A stretch of 64,000 nt of DNA from assembly GCA_001774395.1 (NCBI GenBank), contig MEZX01000003.1, forward strand, positions 1,498 through 65,497, given 5' to 3'. A program made the translations under genes and the position numbers. This DNA comes from Candidatus Berkelbacteria bacterium RIFCSPLOWO2_01_FULL_50_28 (GTDB taxonomy: Bacteria > Patescibacteria > UBA1384 > 2-12-FULL-50-11). Positions 24,325 to 32,612 of this stretch are shown here, one piece after another (position 1 is the stretch's first letter; every line of letters begins with the position of its first letter). The notes under the pieces are model-generated. The model ran no database searches, had not been told where the DNA came from, and worked only from the letters and a program-made list of their open reading frames with translations.

Positions 24325-24855
24325 GTGCAAGCTGTACCAAGTTGGGACCTATTCTTAACCATCTTTTTCATTGTTAGCATCGGCTACTCCTTTGTGTTGC
24401 AACGCGACAAGGTGGTGGTGACGTTGTTGGCGATTTATGCTGGAATTGTTGTCGCTACGGTGATTGGGCCGTCGGCTCAGGATTTTTTCCAAGGCAACAA
24501 GACTGTTGGTGACCAGCTATTTGTGAAGGCGAACGCCAGCCCGTTCTCAGTTTCGGCAGGACTGTTTATTCTGACGACAATCGTTGTCTCGGTTCGCTCG
24601 GGATTGGGCCGCGGTGGCTCAAGTTCTAGTTCGAAACTTTCAGCCTTTGAGTTGGCGCTGTTTAGCTTTTTGAATTCGGCTTTAATTCTGACGGCGATCT
24701 TCTCGTTTATGGATAAAGAGGCGGCGACCCAGTTTGCCGCTCACTCACGAATTGCCCGAATTTTCATCGACCGTGAGCTTTGGTGGACAATCGCACCGAT
24801 TATTGCTCTGGTGGCCACCGGGGGCTTGGGCAAGAGCCGAAGCTCGGATTACTAA
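24325..24855 (+). CDS. Four-helix membrane protein, unknown function
   Basis: I start at GTG 24325, which has AGGAGG 8 nt upstream; the open frame upstream lies in a repeat. The 176-residue protein has about five hydrophobic segments (LFLTIFFIVSIGYSF, VVTLLAIYAGIVVATVIG, AGLFILTTIVVSV, FSFLNSALILTAIFSF, TIAPIIALVAT). A Gly/Ser-rich loop lies in the middle. It resembles CvpA-like or other small Patescibacteria membrane proteins only in layout. Confidence 0.7.
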   Translation: MQAVPSWDLFLTIFFIVSIGYSFVLQRDKVVVTLLAIYAGIVVATVIGPSAQDFFQGNKTVGDQLFVKANASPFSVSAGLFILTTIVVSVRSGLGRGGSSSSSKLSAFELALFSFLNSALILTAIFSFMDKEAATQFAAHSRIARIFIDRELWWTIAPIIALVATGGLGKSRSSDY

Positions 24856-24906
24856 AATATCGCGCAAAAAACTGCCGGCACTGAGGCCGGCTTTGGATGT
24901 GCTTAA

Positions 24907-25485
24907 CTACGACTTGGACAGATTTCTTCTTTCAGAGTCGTGGCTTTCCGTAGCAATGGCATAGAGCAGGCCGAGGAAGTGCTCACGCTGAACCACCAGC
25001 TTCCAATACCTCTCTTCATTCAGGGAGCGGTATTTCTGATCAAACTCTCTGTCGACATCGATTGGTTTTCTGTGGTTCACATGCATCAGGTAGTTATGGT
25101 GAGCGATCATGGCGATGAACTTACGCGTACTGATGACACGTTCGCTTCTCTTCGGGAGATGATCCCAGATTTGGGCAAAACGTCTCAGGGCAAGACTCTC
25201 CGTTTCCTCGAGCAACCTTTTCGGAGGTGCGATCCGGTCAGTATCTGGGTCGTCCTCAAAGCCCAACAAGTTACCTTCCAGTTCCAGCGAACCAATTCTG
25301 GTCCGACAGCCACTCATCTGGTACCGATAGCCCAGATCGGTCGCCGTCGCCCATTGAAAGAGGTAGAAAACCTCCTGAATCAGGCGCAGATCGTTCGGGC
25401 TGAAGTGATGGTCGGTGTGCCCGGCCAGATGCAAGGGATCCCATAATAGGGTCAAGATTTGCCAAAGCTTTCGATACTCTTTTCT
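24907..25485 (-). CDS. Hypothetical protein with a long 5' leader
   Basis: The 192-residue protein starts MRKEYRKLWQILTLLWDPLH, with AGGAG 4 nt before the ATG. It is rich in His, Arg and Trp (AGHTDHHF, MIAHHNYLMHVNHR) and mainly helical. The histidines could bind metal, but I recognise no family. The frame remains open upstream into GC-rich sequence, but the ribosome site supports this start. A good promoter lies about 330 nt upstream, so the mRNA leader is unusually long. Confidence 0.65.
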   Translation of the reverse strand, partial: RKEYRKLWQILTLLWDPLHLAGHTDHHFSPNDLRLIQEVFYLFQWATATDLGYRYQMSGCRTRIGSLELEGNLLGFEDDPDTDRIAPPKRLLEETESLALRRFAQIWDHLPKRSERVISTRKFIAMIAHHNYLMHVNHRKPIDVDREFDQKYRSLNEERYWKLVVQREHFLGLLYAIATESHDSERRNLSKS

Positions 25486-25839
25486 CATATATCTCCTAAA
25501 GTGCAGACGGTGGCCGCCTCGCCCCACACAGCTTCGTGTGACGACGGGCGGCCGGATGACGAACGTCGGCTTACTCTTTGTCGTGCCGAGAGCCCTCGGG
25601 CAGCCGAGCGGGACGGCGATTCTTGGCACCCTGCAACAATCTTCTTGGCAGAATGCTGAACCCTCGTATCTCGGAGCGCCGGGAAATAATCCCCATTGCT
25701 CTCTTGCTCGTTGTATGGTCGACAAAGTCTCTTCCGTGTTTACTCAAGAGTTTCCCTCCAATGGTCTCTTACCTAAGCCGGATGTAAACCCGAGCCTAAG
25801 AGTAGCCATCCTAACAGATTGCGGGGGCAGAGTCAACGC
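25486..25839 (-). promoter_or_regulatory. Promoter and long structured leader
   Basis: On the minus strand TTGACT (25834-25839), 17 nt, TAGGAT (25811-25816) forms a near-consensus promoter. Transcription would start near 25803 and run about 318 nt before the start codon. The leader has several pairings, for example CTCTTA...TAAGAG close to its 5' end. A cis-acting regulator such as an unknown riboswitch is possible; I recognise no known class. Confidence 0.5.
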
Positions 25840-25878
25840 GGGTTCTTTGTTTTTTCACGGTGTGTTAACCTGTGATAA

Positions 25879-26469
25879 ATGGCTATCAGCAAAGAAGAGC
25901 AGCGAATCATCACGCTCGAGCAAGAGATTGCCCGACTGCGTGAACAGCTAACCACCGACGAGTTAACCAAGATACTCAACCGCAAAGGGTTGATGGAGCT
26001 GCTAAAGCCCTGGGCGCGCGAGGTTGGTTTCCAGCTATCTCACCCAGATCGTCGTAAGGCACTAGTTGTTCGGGCGCTATCGCTGGTTTTTGTCGACGTC
26101 GATCATTTCAAAAAAGTAAACGATACGTTCGGCCACCAAGCTGGGGATCTGGCGCTAAAAAGTATCGCCAAAGTTTTGAAAGAGAACGTCCGCGAGATTG
26201 ATATCGTTGGTCGCTACGGCGGCGAAGAGATTGTGCTGGGGTTAATTGGGGCAAACCTGCAAGACTCCCGAAAAATTGCCGAACATTTACGGGTTAAAAT
26301 CGCCGAAAGACCGATCAAATACAAAGACGAAATTATTAAAATTACCGCTAGTTTTGGTGTGTCTGCACTCTCAGCCGATCTGAATTTGGATGCACTGATC
26401 AAAAAAGCCGACGAAGCGCTCTACCGCGCCAAAAATTCCGGCCGCAACAAAGTGGTTACGGCCAATTGA
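25879..26469 (+). CDS. Diguanylate cyclase (GGDEF domain)
   Basis: The 196-residue protein makes cyclic di-GMP from two GTP. A short coiled coil (residues 5-25) leads into the GGDEF domain. The domain shows FVDVDHFKKVNDTFGHQ, the active-site RYGGEEI (a permitted GGEEF variant) and ADEALYRAKNSGRN. An RxxD inhibitory site (REID) stands five residues before GGEEI, so feedback inhibition is likely. There is no sensor domain or membrane segment. Confidence 0.93.
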   Translation: MAISKEEQRIITLEQEIARLREQLTTDELTKILNRKGLMELLKPWAREVGFQLSHPDRRKALVVRALSLVFVDVDHFKKVNDTFGHQAGDLALKSIAKVLKENVREIDIVGRYGGEEIVLGLIGANLQDSRKIAEHLRVKIAERPIKYKDEIIKITASFGVSALSADLNLDALIKKADEALYRAKNSGRNKVVTAN

Positions 26470-26515
26470 GTCGAAAGGAGTTTTGAGGTAAAATTTGTAC
26501 TTAGAGGAAGCACTC

Positions 26516-26595
26516 GCAACTGCAAAATGCGGAGAAAATTATCCCATTTTTCGTTGCTTCCGTTCGGCAGTTGCAAAACATTCACCGGATGTTTT
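26516..26595 (+). other. Tandem hairpins upstream of tRNA-Lys
   Basis: GCAACTGC (26516-26523) pairs with GCAGTTGC (26567-26574), and AAAACAT (26575-26581) with ATGTTTT (26589-26595). They fill the gap between the GGDEF gene and tRNA-Lys; the role is unknown. Confidence 0.4.
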
Positions 26596-26611
26596 GCTTA
26601 GGTTGCCTCAT

Positions 26612-26683
26612 AGGCTCGTAGCTCATTGGTAGAGCGTCTCCCTTTTAAGGAGAGCGTAGCGGGTTCGATTCCCGCCGGGCCTA
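26612..26683 (+). tRNA. tRNA-Lys (anticodon TTT)
   Basis: The acceptor stem AGGCTCG/CGGGCCT, D arm GCTC/GAGC, anticodon stem TCTCC/GGAGA with loop CTTTTAA, and T arm GCGGG/CCCGC all form. CCA is not encoded. The last 16 nt are repeated twice downstream. Confidence 0.95.
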
Positions 26684-26817
26684 CAACAGAACGAATATCG
26701 TTGGAAGCCCAAGGGAAATGACTGAAAGGAGTATTCCCGCCGGGCCTACAGCAGAATGAAATAACTCTTGGAGGACGGGTGGGAACTGAACGAAGTGAAG
26801 ATTCCCGCCGGGCCTAC
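26668..26817 (+). repeat. Three copies of the tRNA-Lys 3' end
   Basis: ATTCCCGCCGGGCCTAC occurs at 26668-26684 (inside the tRNA), 26733-26749 and 26801-26817. The sequences between copies are also related (CAGAA...GAA...TTGGA...GGGAA...GACTGAA or AACTGAA), so the units of 65 and 68 bp are decayed tandem repeats. The last copy touches the stop codon of the reductase gene. Confidence 0.85.
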
Positions 26818-27749
26818 TAATCCTTTGGTTTTTGCAAATAATTAAACGCACTTGTTGCGGCGACGGCGCCCATGGCGGCGGCGGTGATGTCTTGTTTGAA
26901 ATGGCCAAAGAAGTTGGTGGAGTCACCGGCGGCATAAATCCCCGGGATGTTGGTTTCCATTTCGTTATTGACCGCGATATAACCGTAATCATCGAGTTTG
27001 ACATCCAGTTTCGTTGCCAGTGCCATCTCCGGTACGGCGCCAATTTCCACGAACAAGCCGTCCAAAACAAACTCTTTGCCTTCCTTGGTTCTGACGCCAG
27101 TTAGCCGATCGTTGCCGAGTAGCTCGACGATTTCGGTTTCAAGATGGACCTCCACTTTGCCTGAATTAATAAATGGCTGTAATCGAGCCATATTGACCGG
27201 CTCGGGTTTGAGTGAGTTTGTAATTTCAATAATGTGAATTTTCTCCGCATACTGGACGGCCAAATTTGCTCCTTTGATCGCCGCATCACCGCCGCCAACG
27301 ATGCCGATAGTTTTACCTTTATAGAGCGGGCCGTCGCAGGTGGTGCAGTAATGAACGCCTTTGCCCAGGGCAAAATCATCTTCTTTCGGTAGCTTTAATT
27401 TGCGCCTCGCAGCGCCGTGAGCAAAAAGTAAAGTTTTAGCGGCTACAGTCTGACCCGACTCAGTTCCTAGGCTGAATGTTTCGCCTGTTTTGTCTACCGA
27501 AATAACTTTATCGTGAAGTACTTTGGCACCCAAAGATTCGGCTTGGTCCTTCACTTTCATAATCAAATCGTACCCGTCGATTTCTTTATATCCCGGGTAG
27601 TTTTCAATTGTCCAAGCAGAAGCCGTTGCGCCACCTGGCTCGTCGCCAATTATTACCGTTCTCATCTCGTAACGGCCCGCATAAATTGCGGCCGACAGTC
27701 CGGCCATGCCGGAACCAATAATCGCGATGTCAAATTGGATGTCACTCAT
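26817..27749 (-). CDS. trxB: Thioredoxin reductase-like flavoprotein
   Basis: The 310-residue enzyme has the FAD-binding IIGSGMAGLSAAIYAGR at the N-terminus and the redox pair CTTCDG (about residues 130-135). The NAD(P)H-binding IGIVGGGDAAIKGA and a C-terminal FAD motif IYAAGDSTNF complete it. It would pass electrons from NADPH to thioredoxin-type proteins. The CTTC variant of CATC is acceptable. ATG 27749 (MSDIQFDIAI) is chosen over upstream codons. Confidence 0.92.
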   Translation of the reverse strand: MSDIQFDIAIIGSGMAGLSAAIYAGRYEMRTVIIGDEPGGATASAWTIENYPGYKEIDGYDLIMKVKDQAESLGAKVLHDKVISVDKTGETFSLGTESGQTVAAKTLLFAHGAARRKLKLPKEDDFALGKGVHYCTTCDGPLYKGKTIGIVGGGDAAIKGANLAVQYAEKIHIIEITNSLKPEPVNMARLQPFINSGKVEVHLETEIVELLGNDRLTGVRTKEGKEFVLDGLFVEIGAVPEMALATKLDVKLDDYGYIAVNNEMETNIPGIYAAGDSTNFFGHFKQDITAAAMGAVAATSAFNYLQKPKD

Positions 27750-27818
27750 CAGTCCATAAAACATACTAGTTTTTCTACACACGTTCAAACCTCGTTGTCT
27801 TTGCCGCGAAGAGCTTGT

Positions 27819-27824
27819 TACAAT
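27819..27824 (+). promoter_or_regulatory. Extended -10 box, leaderless promoter
   Basis: TGT-TACAAT lies 6 nt before ATG 27831; no ribosome binding site is present. Confidence 0.6.
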
Positions 27825-27830
27825 GACCCA

Positions 27831-28331
27831 ATGGGTAAGGCCATTCGAAACACCTTTTTCACGGTACTTGTTATTGCCTCAACAGCGGCGGCGGTTGGCT
27901 GGGATCGTCAGCAGACGCGCAATAATGACCCGATAGTTATTAGCGAGCGAGTGCTAACGTCCCCAGTGACAACAGAGGAATCGCTCAGCTTGCCCCTAAC
28001 TCTCAGACTCACTCGTCCTTACGTTAAGCTGGGGCAGATCCAGAGCATTCTTGTAAAAACAGTGCCTTTTGCAAGGTTAAAAGTTGTGGTTATCAATCCC
28101 GACGGTCGGGTCAACAGCACCCAAACTGTTCAAGCAGCCGCCGACGAACTTGGCGAGTACGTCTCCCGTTTCAAGCTCAACGATTTCCATGATCTCGGTG
28201 TCTTTCAAGTTGTTGTCGAGGCTAATCTTGATACCCAGGTGTCGCGGGTGAAAGCCAATTTTGTCCTGCAAAGTTGGACCGACCCGATCGAGCCACAGGA
28301 CGCTGGTTACATCTACCCCCTTGTGCCGTAA
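27831..28331 (+). CDS. Secreted protein with Ig-like beta domain, unknown function
   Basis: The 166-residue product starts MGKAIRNTFFTVLVIASTAAA, a likely signal peptide or anchor. A roughly 120-residue beta-rich domain follows (VVVINPDGRVNSTQTVQAAA, then LGVFQVVVEANLDTQVS). The pattern resembles macroglobulin or Ig-like domains that carry extracellular modules, but no family is certain. It precedes yvcK by 35 nt. Confidence 0.65.
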   Translation: MGKAIRNTFFTVLVIASTAAAVGWDRQQTRNNDPIVISERVLTSPVTTEESLSLPLTLRLTRPYVKLGQIQSILVKTVPFARLKVVVINPDGRVNSTQTVQAAADELGEYVSRFKLNDFHDLGVFQVVVEANLDTQVSRVKANFVLQSWTDPIEPQDAGYIYPLVP

Positions 28332-28366
28332 GCCCAAGTGCGTTAAGAATTACAGGTGTCAATTTG

Positions 28367-29323
28367 ATGAAACATTATCCTAAAGTTGTGGCAATTGGCG
28401 GAGGTACAGGTTTAGCAACGCTGTTGCGAGGTTTGAAATACTACCCCGTGAGTTTGTCTGGAATTGTCACGATGACCGATAACGGCGCCTCCTCGGGCCG
28501 ACTCTCGCGCGAAATGGGCACTCTGCCGCCGGGGGATGTGCGCAAATGCTTGGCGGCACTCTCCAGCGACGAGACGCTGATGACGAAACTCTTTGAGTAT
28601 CGATTCGATCGCGGTCGCGGATTGTCGGGGCATTCGTTGGGCAATCTGCTGCTGTTGGCGCTCTCGGACTTAACGGGTGATTTTGAATCCGCCATCGAAG
28701 CATGTGGCAAGATCCTGTCGATCAAAGGAGAGGTTATCCCCTCAACTTACGATCACGTGAGCCTGGTTGCGGAACTGAAGAACGGCCTGCAGGCTCTGGG
28801 GGAAGTTGAGATACCAATTCTCGGACACCGTTTTGGCATAAAGAGCTTGTCACTTCTGCCGCCAGATGCTGGTGCTAACCCAACCGCCTTGCGGTTTATT
28901 GAAAGCGCCGATCTGATCCTAATCGGACCGGGTAGCCTATACACCAGCATTCTACCTAACTTCTTAATCAAAGACCTGCGTCGGTCTTTTAAGAAATCGA
29001 CGGCCGTAAAGTACTACATCGCCAACGTCTCTACGGAGCGCGGCGAGACGGAAAAGTTCAGTATCGAAGATCATGTTGCCGCGCTGCGAGAACATATCGG
29101 TTCATCCCGGCTTGACGGAGTGATTGTTAACACAAAAATTTTAAGTAGCTCAAAATCCGAGGGTAACTTAGGCAGTGTGCGTAACATCACCTCGGAAGGA
29201 AAAACGGTCGCGGGAGTGCCAGTAATGGCAACTGATATTGTCGACGAGAAAAATCCGCTTCACCACGATCATAAAAAGTTGGCGGCCGCAATCTGGCAGG
29301 CTTTTATCAGCCAAGACACTTAA
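28367..29323 (+). CDS. yvcK: YvcK/CofD-like protein (gluconeogenesis factor family)
   Basis: The 318-residue protein starts with VVAIGGGTGLATLLRGLK and continues MTDNGASSGRLSREMGTLPP, GDVRKCLAAL, SGHSLGNLLLLAL and LILIGPGSLYTSILPN. This is the conserved set of YvcK/CofD nucleotide-sugar-binding proteins. YvcK is required for cell shape and peptidoglycan synthesis on gluconeogenic carbon in Gram-positive bacteria and binds UDP-sugars. ATG 28367 is chosen because MKHYPKVVAIGGG is the natural N-terminus. Confidence 0.93.
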   Translation: MKHYPKVVAIGGGTGLATLLRGLKYYPVSLSGIVTMTDNGASSGRLSREMGTLPPGDVRKCLAALSSDETLMTKLFEYRFDRGRGLSGHSLGNLLLLALSDLTGDFESAIEACGKILSIKGEVIPSTYDHVSLVAELKNGLQALGEVEIPILGHRFGIKSLSLLPPDAGANPTALRFIESADLILIGPGSLYTSILPNFLIKDLRRSFKKSTAVKYYIANVSTERGETEKFSIEDHVAALREHIGSSRLDGVIVNTKILSSSKSEGNLGSVRNITSEGKTVAGVPVMATDIVDEKNPLHHDHKKLAAAIWQAFISQDT

Positions 29324-30216
29324 CGTTTATCGTCAATTATCGCGCCGGTCTTTGGGTTTATCGACAGCTTAACCGTCAACGGACTAGCCGGAATTCGTTT
29401 AATAAAACCGGTCGTCACGAGCTCTGGCAAGCTGTCGGGAACGCGGGAATTCACCCGACGGAATTTTTTCACCGCGTCCTCTAATTCAAAAACTATCTTC
29501 AAGTGAGCAACGTATTTGGCGGCCCGCTCCTTAACAAAAGCCGAATCGGTCGTTTGATAAACGGTCCTGAATATCTCGTAGGCTAGTTTTCGCTCGTCAC
29601 CTAGATTGTAATATATTCCAACGAATAGCTTGACGATCGGCGGCGCACCCGGCAAGACGGCGGCTTTTTTGAACTCCCGAGCCGCATTGATGTAGTCCTT
29701 CTTTTGCATATGGTAGACGAGCCCGGTGTAGTACGGCATTTCCCAGGATTCGGGCAGGTTTTTCTCGCCCTTTTTGCCAAGAGCAATGGCTTCGTCGACA
29801 AATCCCTCACCGGGCAAAATTATCAGTCCGGTCTGGTAAGCCTGGGTGAATTTCGGCGAGAGATCTGTAACCAGGTTGAAGAGCTCGGCTAGTTTGCGAT
29901 ATTTACCGTACGGATCGCCGCCGCCGTAGTACTGAATCGTCTTTAGCCAGTAGTAGTCGGCAACAAACTCGGTAGCGCCGAAACTGACGGCACGGGCCAA
30001 TACTGGGGAAAGCGGTTGGGGCTCGATGTACTGATTAAAAGAAACGTTAATTTTTGGGTCGCCGTATCGTCGCCAGGTATCGTAACGAATCTGGACAACG
30101 TAAGTTAGTACTAGCGCTACAATAATTAGTAAGACCGAGAAGCGCTGGAAGGAGAAAAATCGAGACCCTTCGGCTTCGCTCAGGGTAAAAGATCTAGACG
30201 ATTTTTTAGAATTCAT
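29320..30216 (-). CDS. Membrane-anchored TPR-like protein linked to an ABC exporter
   Basis: The 298-residue protein (ATG 30216) has a polar N-terminus, one transmembrane helix (FSVLLIIVALVLTYVV) and an extracytoplasmic helical-repeat domain (WEMPYYTGLVYHMQKKDYIN). It ends in a short PSLPEL segment resembling type II secretion G-like tails. It overlaps the permease gene by 11 nt. The segment FTLSEAEGSRF near residues 8-18 is encoded by a dispersed repeat. It is probably an accessory subunit of the ABC system. Confidence 0.75.
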   Translation of the reverse strand: MNSKKSSRSFTLSEAEGSRFFSFQRFSVLLIIVALVLTYVVQIRYDTWRRYGDPKINVSFNQYIEPQPLSPVLARAVSFGATEFVADYYWLKTIQYYGGGDPYGKYRKLAELFNLVTDLSPKFTQAYQTGLIILPGEGFVDEAIALGKKGEKNLPESWEMPYYTGLVYHMQKKDYINAAREFKKAAVLPGAPPIVKLFVGIYYNLGDERKLAYEIFRTVYQTTDSAFVKERAAKYVAHLKIVFELEDAVKKFRRVNSRVPDSLPELVTTGFIKRIPASPLTVKLSINPKTGAIIDDKR

Positions 30217-30970
30217 GGCGACGAAACGCAGCCATTCCCAGTAACAGCACGGCGACGGTGTAGGCAACGAAATAGAGTAGAATCATCACCATCTGTCCGG
30301 CTTCGGGCTGAAAGCTAAAGGCCACTTCATTGCGTAGGTTAAACTTTTCTAAGTTCGGGAAAACATAATATACAGACTCCAGAACGTAGCGGACTGCGGG
30401 CGTGGCCTTCTTGGCCATCAGCCAAATTGTTGTACTGGAGTGGCCGATCAGGGCGAGGCAGAAGGTGTAAATTGCACTTGCAAGCGGCGTAGTGAAACTA
30501 CTGAAAAGTAGCCCCACGGCCGTTAGCAACCAGGCTTCCAGGATAACTAGAAGGATTGCTAAAGCGGCGATGAAGTTAAAAGCATGGGTTTTGAAGGCCA
30601 TAATCGAGAGGAAGATTACGCCCATTATCACTCCCGAAACCAGCAGAGTTAAACATAATCCAAAGAATTTTCCCAGATAAAATGCTTCTCGCGAAACAGG
30701 TTTACTCAAGACGAGGTAGACTGTTTTACGCTCGATCTCTCGCCACACCAACTGCGTACCGATAAATAGAGTAATAATCAGCTCAAACACCAGAATGGCA
30801 GTTAGGCTGAAATCTCCAATTACTCGGACGTCTTGGCCGAGCGAGACCGACCCGGCCAACAGGCTGGCGGCGACCGTTAGGACCGCAAAGGCAATCAAAG
30901 AATAGAAAATCCGATCGCGAATAGTCTCGCGGAAAGTGTTAAGAGCGATTGTTTTGATGGTTTTAATCAT
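30206..30970 (-). CDS. ABC transporter permease (ABC-2 type)
   Basis: The 254-residue protein (ATG 30970, MIKTIKTIALNTFRETIRDR) has six predicted hydrophobic segments and the coupling-helix region WREIERKTVYLVLSKPVSRE. That region is typical of NatB/ABC-2 permeases. It overlaps the ATPase gene by 8 nt. The substrate is unknown; export of ions, drugs or envelope material is common for the type. Confidence 0.88.
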   Translation of the reverse strand: MIKTIKTIALNTFRETIRDRIFYSLIAFAVLTVAASLLAGSVSLGQDVRVIGDFSLTAILVFELIITLFIGTQLVWREIERKTVYLVLSKPVSREAFYLGKFFGLCLTLLVSGVIMGVIFLSIMAFKTHAFNFIAALAILLVILEAWLLTAVGLLFSSFTTPLASAIYTFCLALIGHSSTTIWLMAKKATPAVRYVLESVYYVFPNLEKFNLRNEVAFSFQPEAGQMVMILLYFVAYTVAVLLLGMAAFRRHEF

Positions 30971-31688
30971 CGTAGCGAATTGTCTCAACAAACATCTCCT
31001 CGAGGGTTTTGTAGCTACTTCCAATTAGCTTTTTCGGCATCCCTTGGCGGATTATCTTTCCGTTATTCAATATAGCAATCTCATCACAGATCTCTTCGAC
31101 GTCGGCAAGAATATGTGAGCTGAAAAATATTGTGGCGCCGCGTCTTTTTAGGTCAAGAAGGAGTTTCTTGAAGTCGAGCCGCCCAAGCGGATCGAGCCCG
31201 TCGAGCGGTTCGTCCAGAACCAGCAGTTTCGGCTCGTTAATCAACGCAACAGCAAACGCCAGGCGCTGAAGCATTCCCTTGGAGAATTTTCTTACCGGCA
31301 ACTTACTGGAAGAACCAAGACCAACTTTCTGCAGCAGGTCTTTGGTGCGCTTTTTGATGATTTTTTCATCTAAATCGAATAAGTTTCCCGCGAAATCCAT
31401 CACTTCGGCGGCATTTAAGTGGTTATAAAACTGCGGATTCTCCGGCATAAAACCAATCAAACGCTTGGCTTCGAGGCTATCTGAGGGCAGATTTTGAACT
31501 GTCGATGTGCCCGAATCAGGAAAAAGCAAGCCGACAATCATTTTTACCGTCGTGGTTTTGCCAGCGCCGTTGGGGCCAAGAAACCCGAAAACCTGTCCTT
31601 TTTTCACCGTCAGTGAGATGCCGTTAATCACCTTTGTTTCGCTGGTTCGGGTAAAATAGGTTTTGTGGATATTTTCAAGGATTAGCAT
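30963..31688 (-). CDS. ABC transporter ATP-binding protein
   Basis: The 241-residue ATPase shows Walker A GPNGAGKTTT (about 36-45), Q loop MPENPQFY, signature KFSKGMLQRL (about 134), Walker B LLVLDEPLDGLDP (about 155) and the H loop SSH. It energises the adjacent permease and heads the three-gene operon. It is divergent from miaA, 28 bp apart. Confidence 0.95.
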   Translation of the reverse strand: MLILENIHKTYFTRTSETKVINGISLTVKKGQVFGFLGPNGAGKTTTVKMIVGLLFPDSGTSTVQNLPSDSLEAKRLIGFMPENPQFYNHLNAAEVMDFAGNLFDLDEKIIKKRTKDLLQKVGLGSSSKLPVRKFSKGMLQRLAFAVALINEPKLLVLDEPLDGLDPLGRLDFKKLLLDLKRRGATIFFSSHILADVEEICDEIAILNNGKIIRQGMPKKLIGSSYKTLEEMFVETIRYDD

Positions 31689-31704
31689 CTTGTAAAACCT
31701 ACCA

Positions 31705-31710
31705 TATAAT
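31705..31710 (+). promoter_or_regulatory. -10 box of miaA, leaderless promoter
   Basis: TATAAT lies 6 nt before ATG 31717, without a Shine-Dalgarno. Confidence 0.6.
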
Positions 31711-31716
31711 TAACCA

Positions 31717-32478
31717 ATGAAGCAAAGCAAGGGTCGGATGGTTGCCGTTGTTGGGCCAACGGGAAGTGGCAAAACAAAATTAGCGATTCACCTGGCCAAG
31801 AAGTTCAATGGGGTGATAATCTCGGCCGACTCGCGGCAGGTTTATCGTGGGCTGGATATTGGCACTAACAAAGAGGGTACACCTGGCAGGTGTGATGACC
31901 AACCCTGCCGAACCATCGACGGAATTGGGCAACTGCTGATCGATATTGTCGATCCGGGCGAGCGCTTCACTCTCCACGACTGGTTATTACAGGCACGTTA
32001 TTGGTTAGAACCGATAATGGAAAAGGGACAATTACCAATAATTGTTGGCGGCACCGGGCTGTATGTGACGGCGCTACTGGAGGGCTACAAATTGGGCGGC
32101 GGTCGCGGCGCTAAAAACAATCAAGCGGTCGATTTTGAGTCACTGATACTAATGCCGGACATCGACAGGGTAGTTTTGAATGAGAAGTCTGACAAGCGTT
32201 TTGTAAAAATTTTTGACGATTTAATCGCTGAGACAAAGCGGTTACTAGAAAGCGGCGTTTCGGACGAGTGGCTTGAAAAAATCGGTCTCGACTATCGATA
32301 CGCCCACCGAAATGTCTCCGGACAATTAAGCCGCAAGGAAGCGATTGAGCAATTTCAGACTGCCAGCCGTCAGTACATCCGCCGACAGATAACCTGGTGG
32401 CGGCATCACGGAAAAGTACACACCCCCGCAAGTGCGGCAGAAGCAAGTAGCCTGGTGTCTCGATTTCTAAAGGGTTGA
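31717..32478 (+). CDS. miaA: tRNA dimethylallyltransferase MiaA
   Basis: The enzyme adds dimethylallyl to A37 of tRNAs that read UNN codons. The P-loop VVGPTGSGKTKLA (residues 6-18), DSRQVYRGLDIGTNK, GGTGLYVTAL and a C-terminal RRQITWWR are diagnostic. At 253 aa it is shorter than the usual 300, mainly in the tRNA-clamping domain. The tRNA-Leu(TAA), Phe and Cys genes in this window are plausible substrates. Confidence 0.95.
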   Translation: MKQSKGRMVAVVGPTGSGKTKLAIHLAKKFNGVIISADSRQVYRGLDIGTNKEGTPGRCDDQPCRTIDGIGQLLIDIVDPGERFTLHDWLLQARYWLEPIMEKGQLPIIVGGTGLYVTALLEGYKLGGGRGAKNNQAVDFESLILMPDIDRVVLNEKSDKRFVKIFDDLIAETKRLLESGVSDEWLEKIGLDYRYAHRNVSGQLSRKEAIEQFQTASRQYIRRQITWWRHHGKVHTPASAAEASSLVSRFLKG

Positions 32479-32508
32479 GCCGGCTATCCTTCCCTGGACC
32501 ACCGGCTC
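32477..32508 (+). terminator. Hairpin after miaA
   Basis: GAGCCGG pairs with CCGGCTC around an 18-nt loop; no T-run follows, so termination is uncertain. Confidence 0.4.
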
Positions 32509-32612
32509 GTCAGGATGAGGGAATGCCACGGTTGAACACTCCGAATGCATTGTAGCATTTCTTGAAACTGGCCAAATTTAGGCTAAATTGAAGTTATGGA
32601 TTGGAGGGGGAA

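Noticed and set aside
25486..25725. N-terminal extension of the 24907 gene
   Set aside because: The ribosome site before ATG 25485 and the unusual Cys/Pro/Arg-rich translation argue that this is leader RNA.
26668..26817. CRISPR array
   Set aside because: There are only three short repeats, the first inside a tRNA, the spacers are related to each other, and no cas genes are present.
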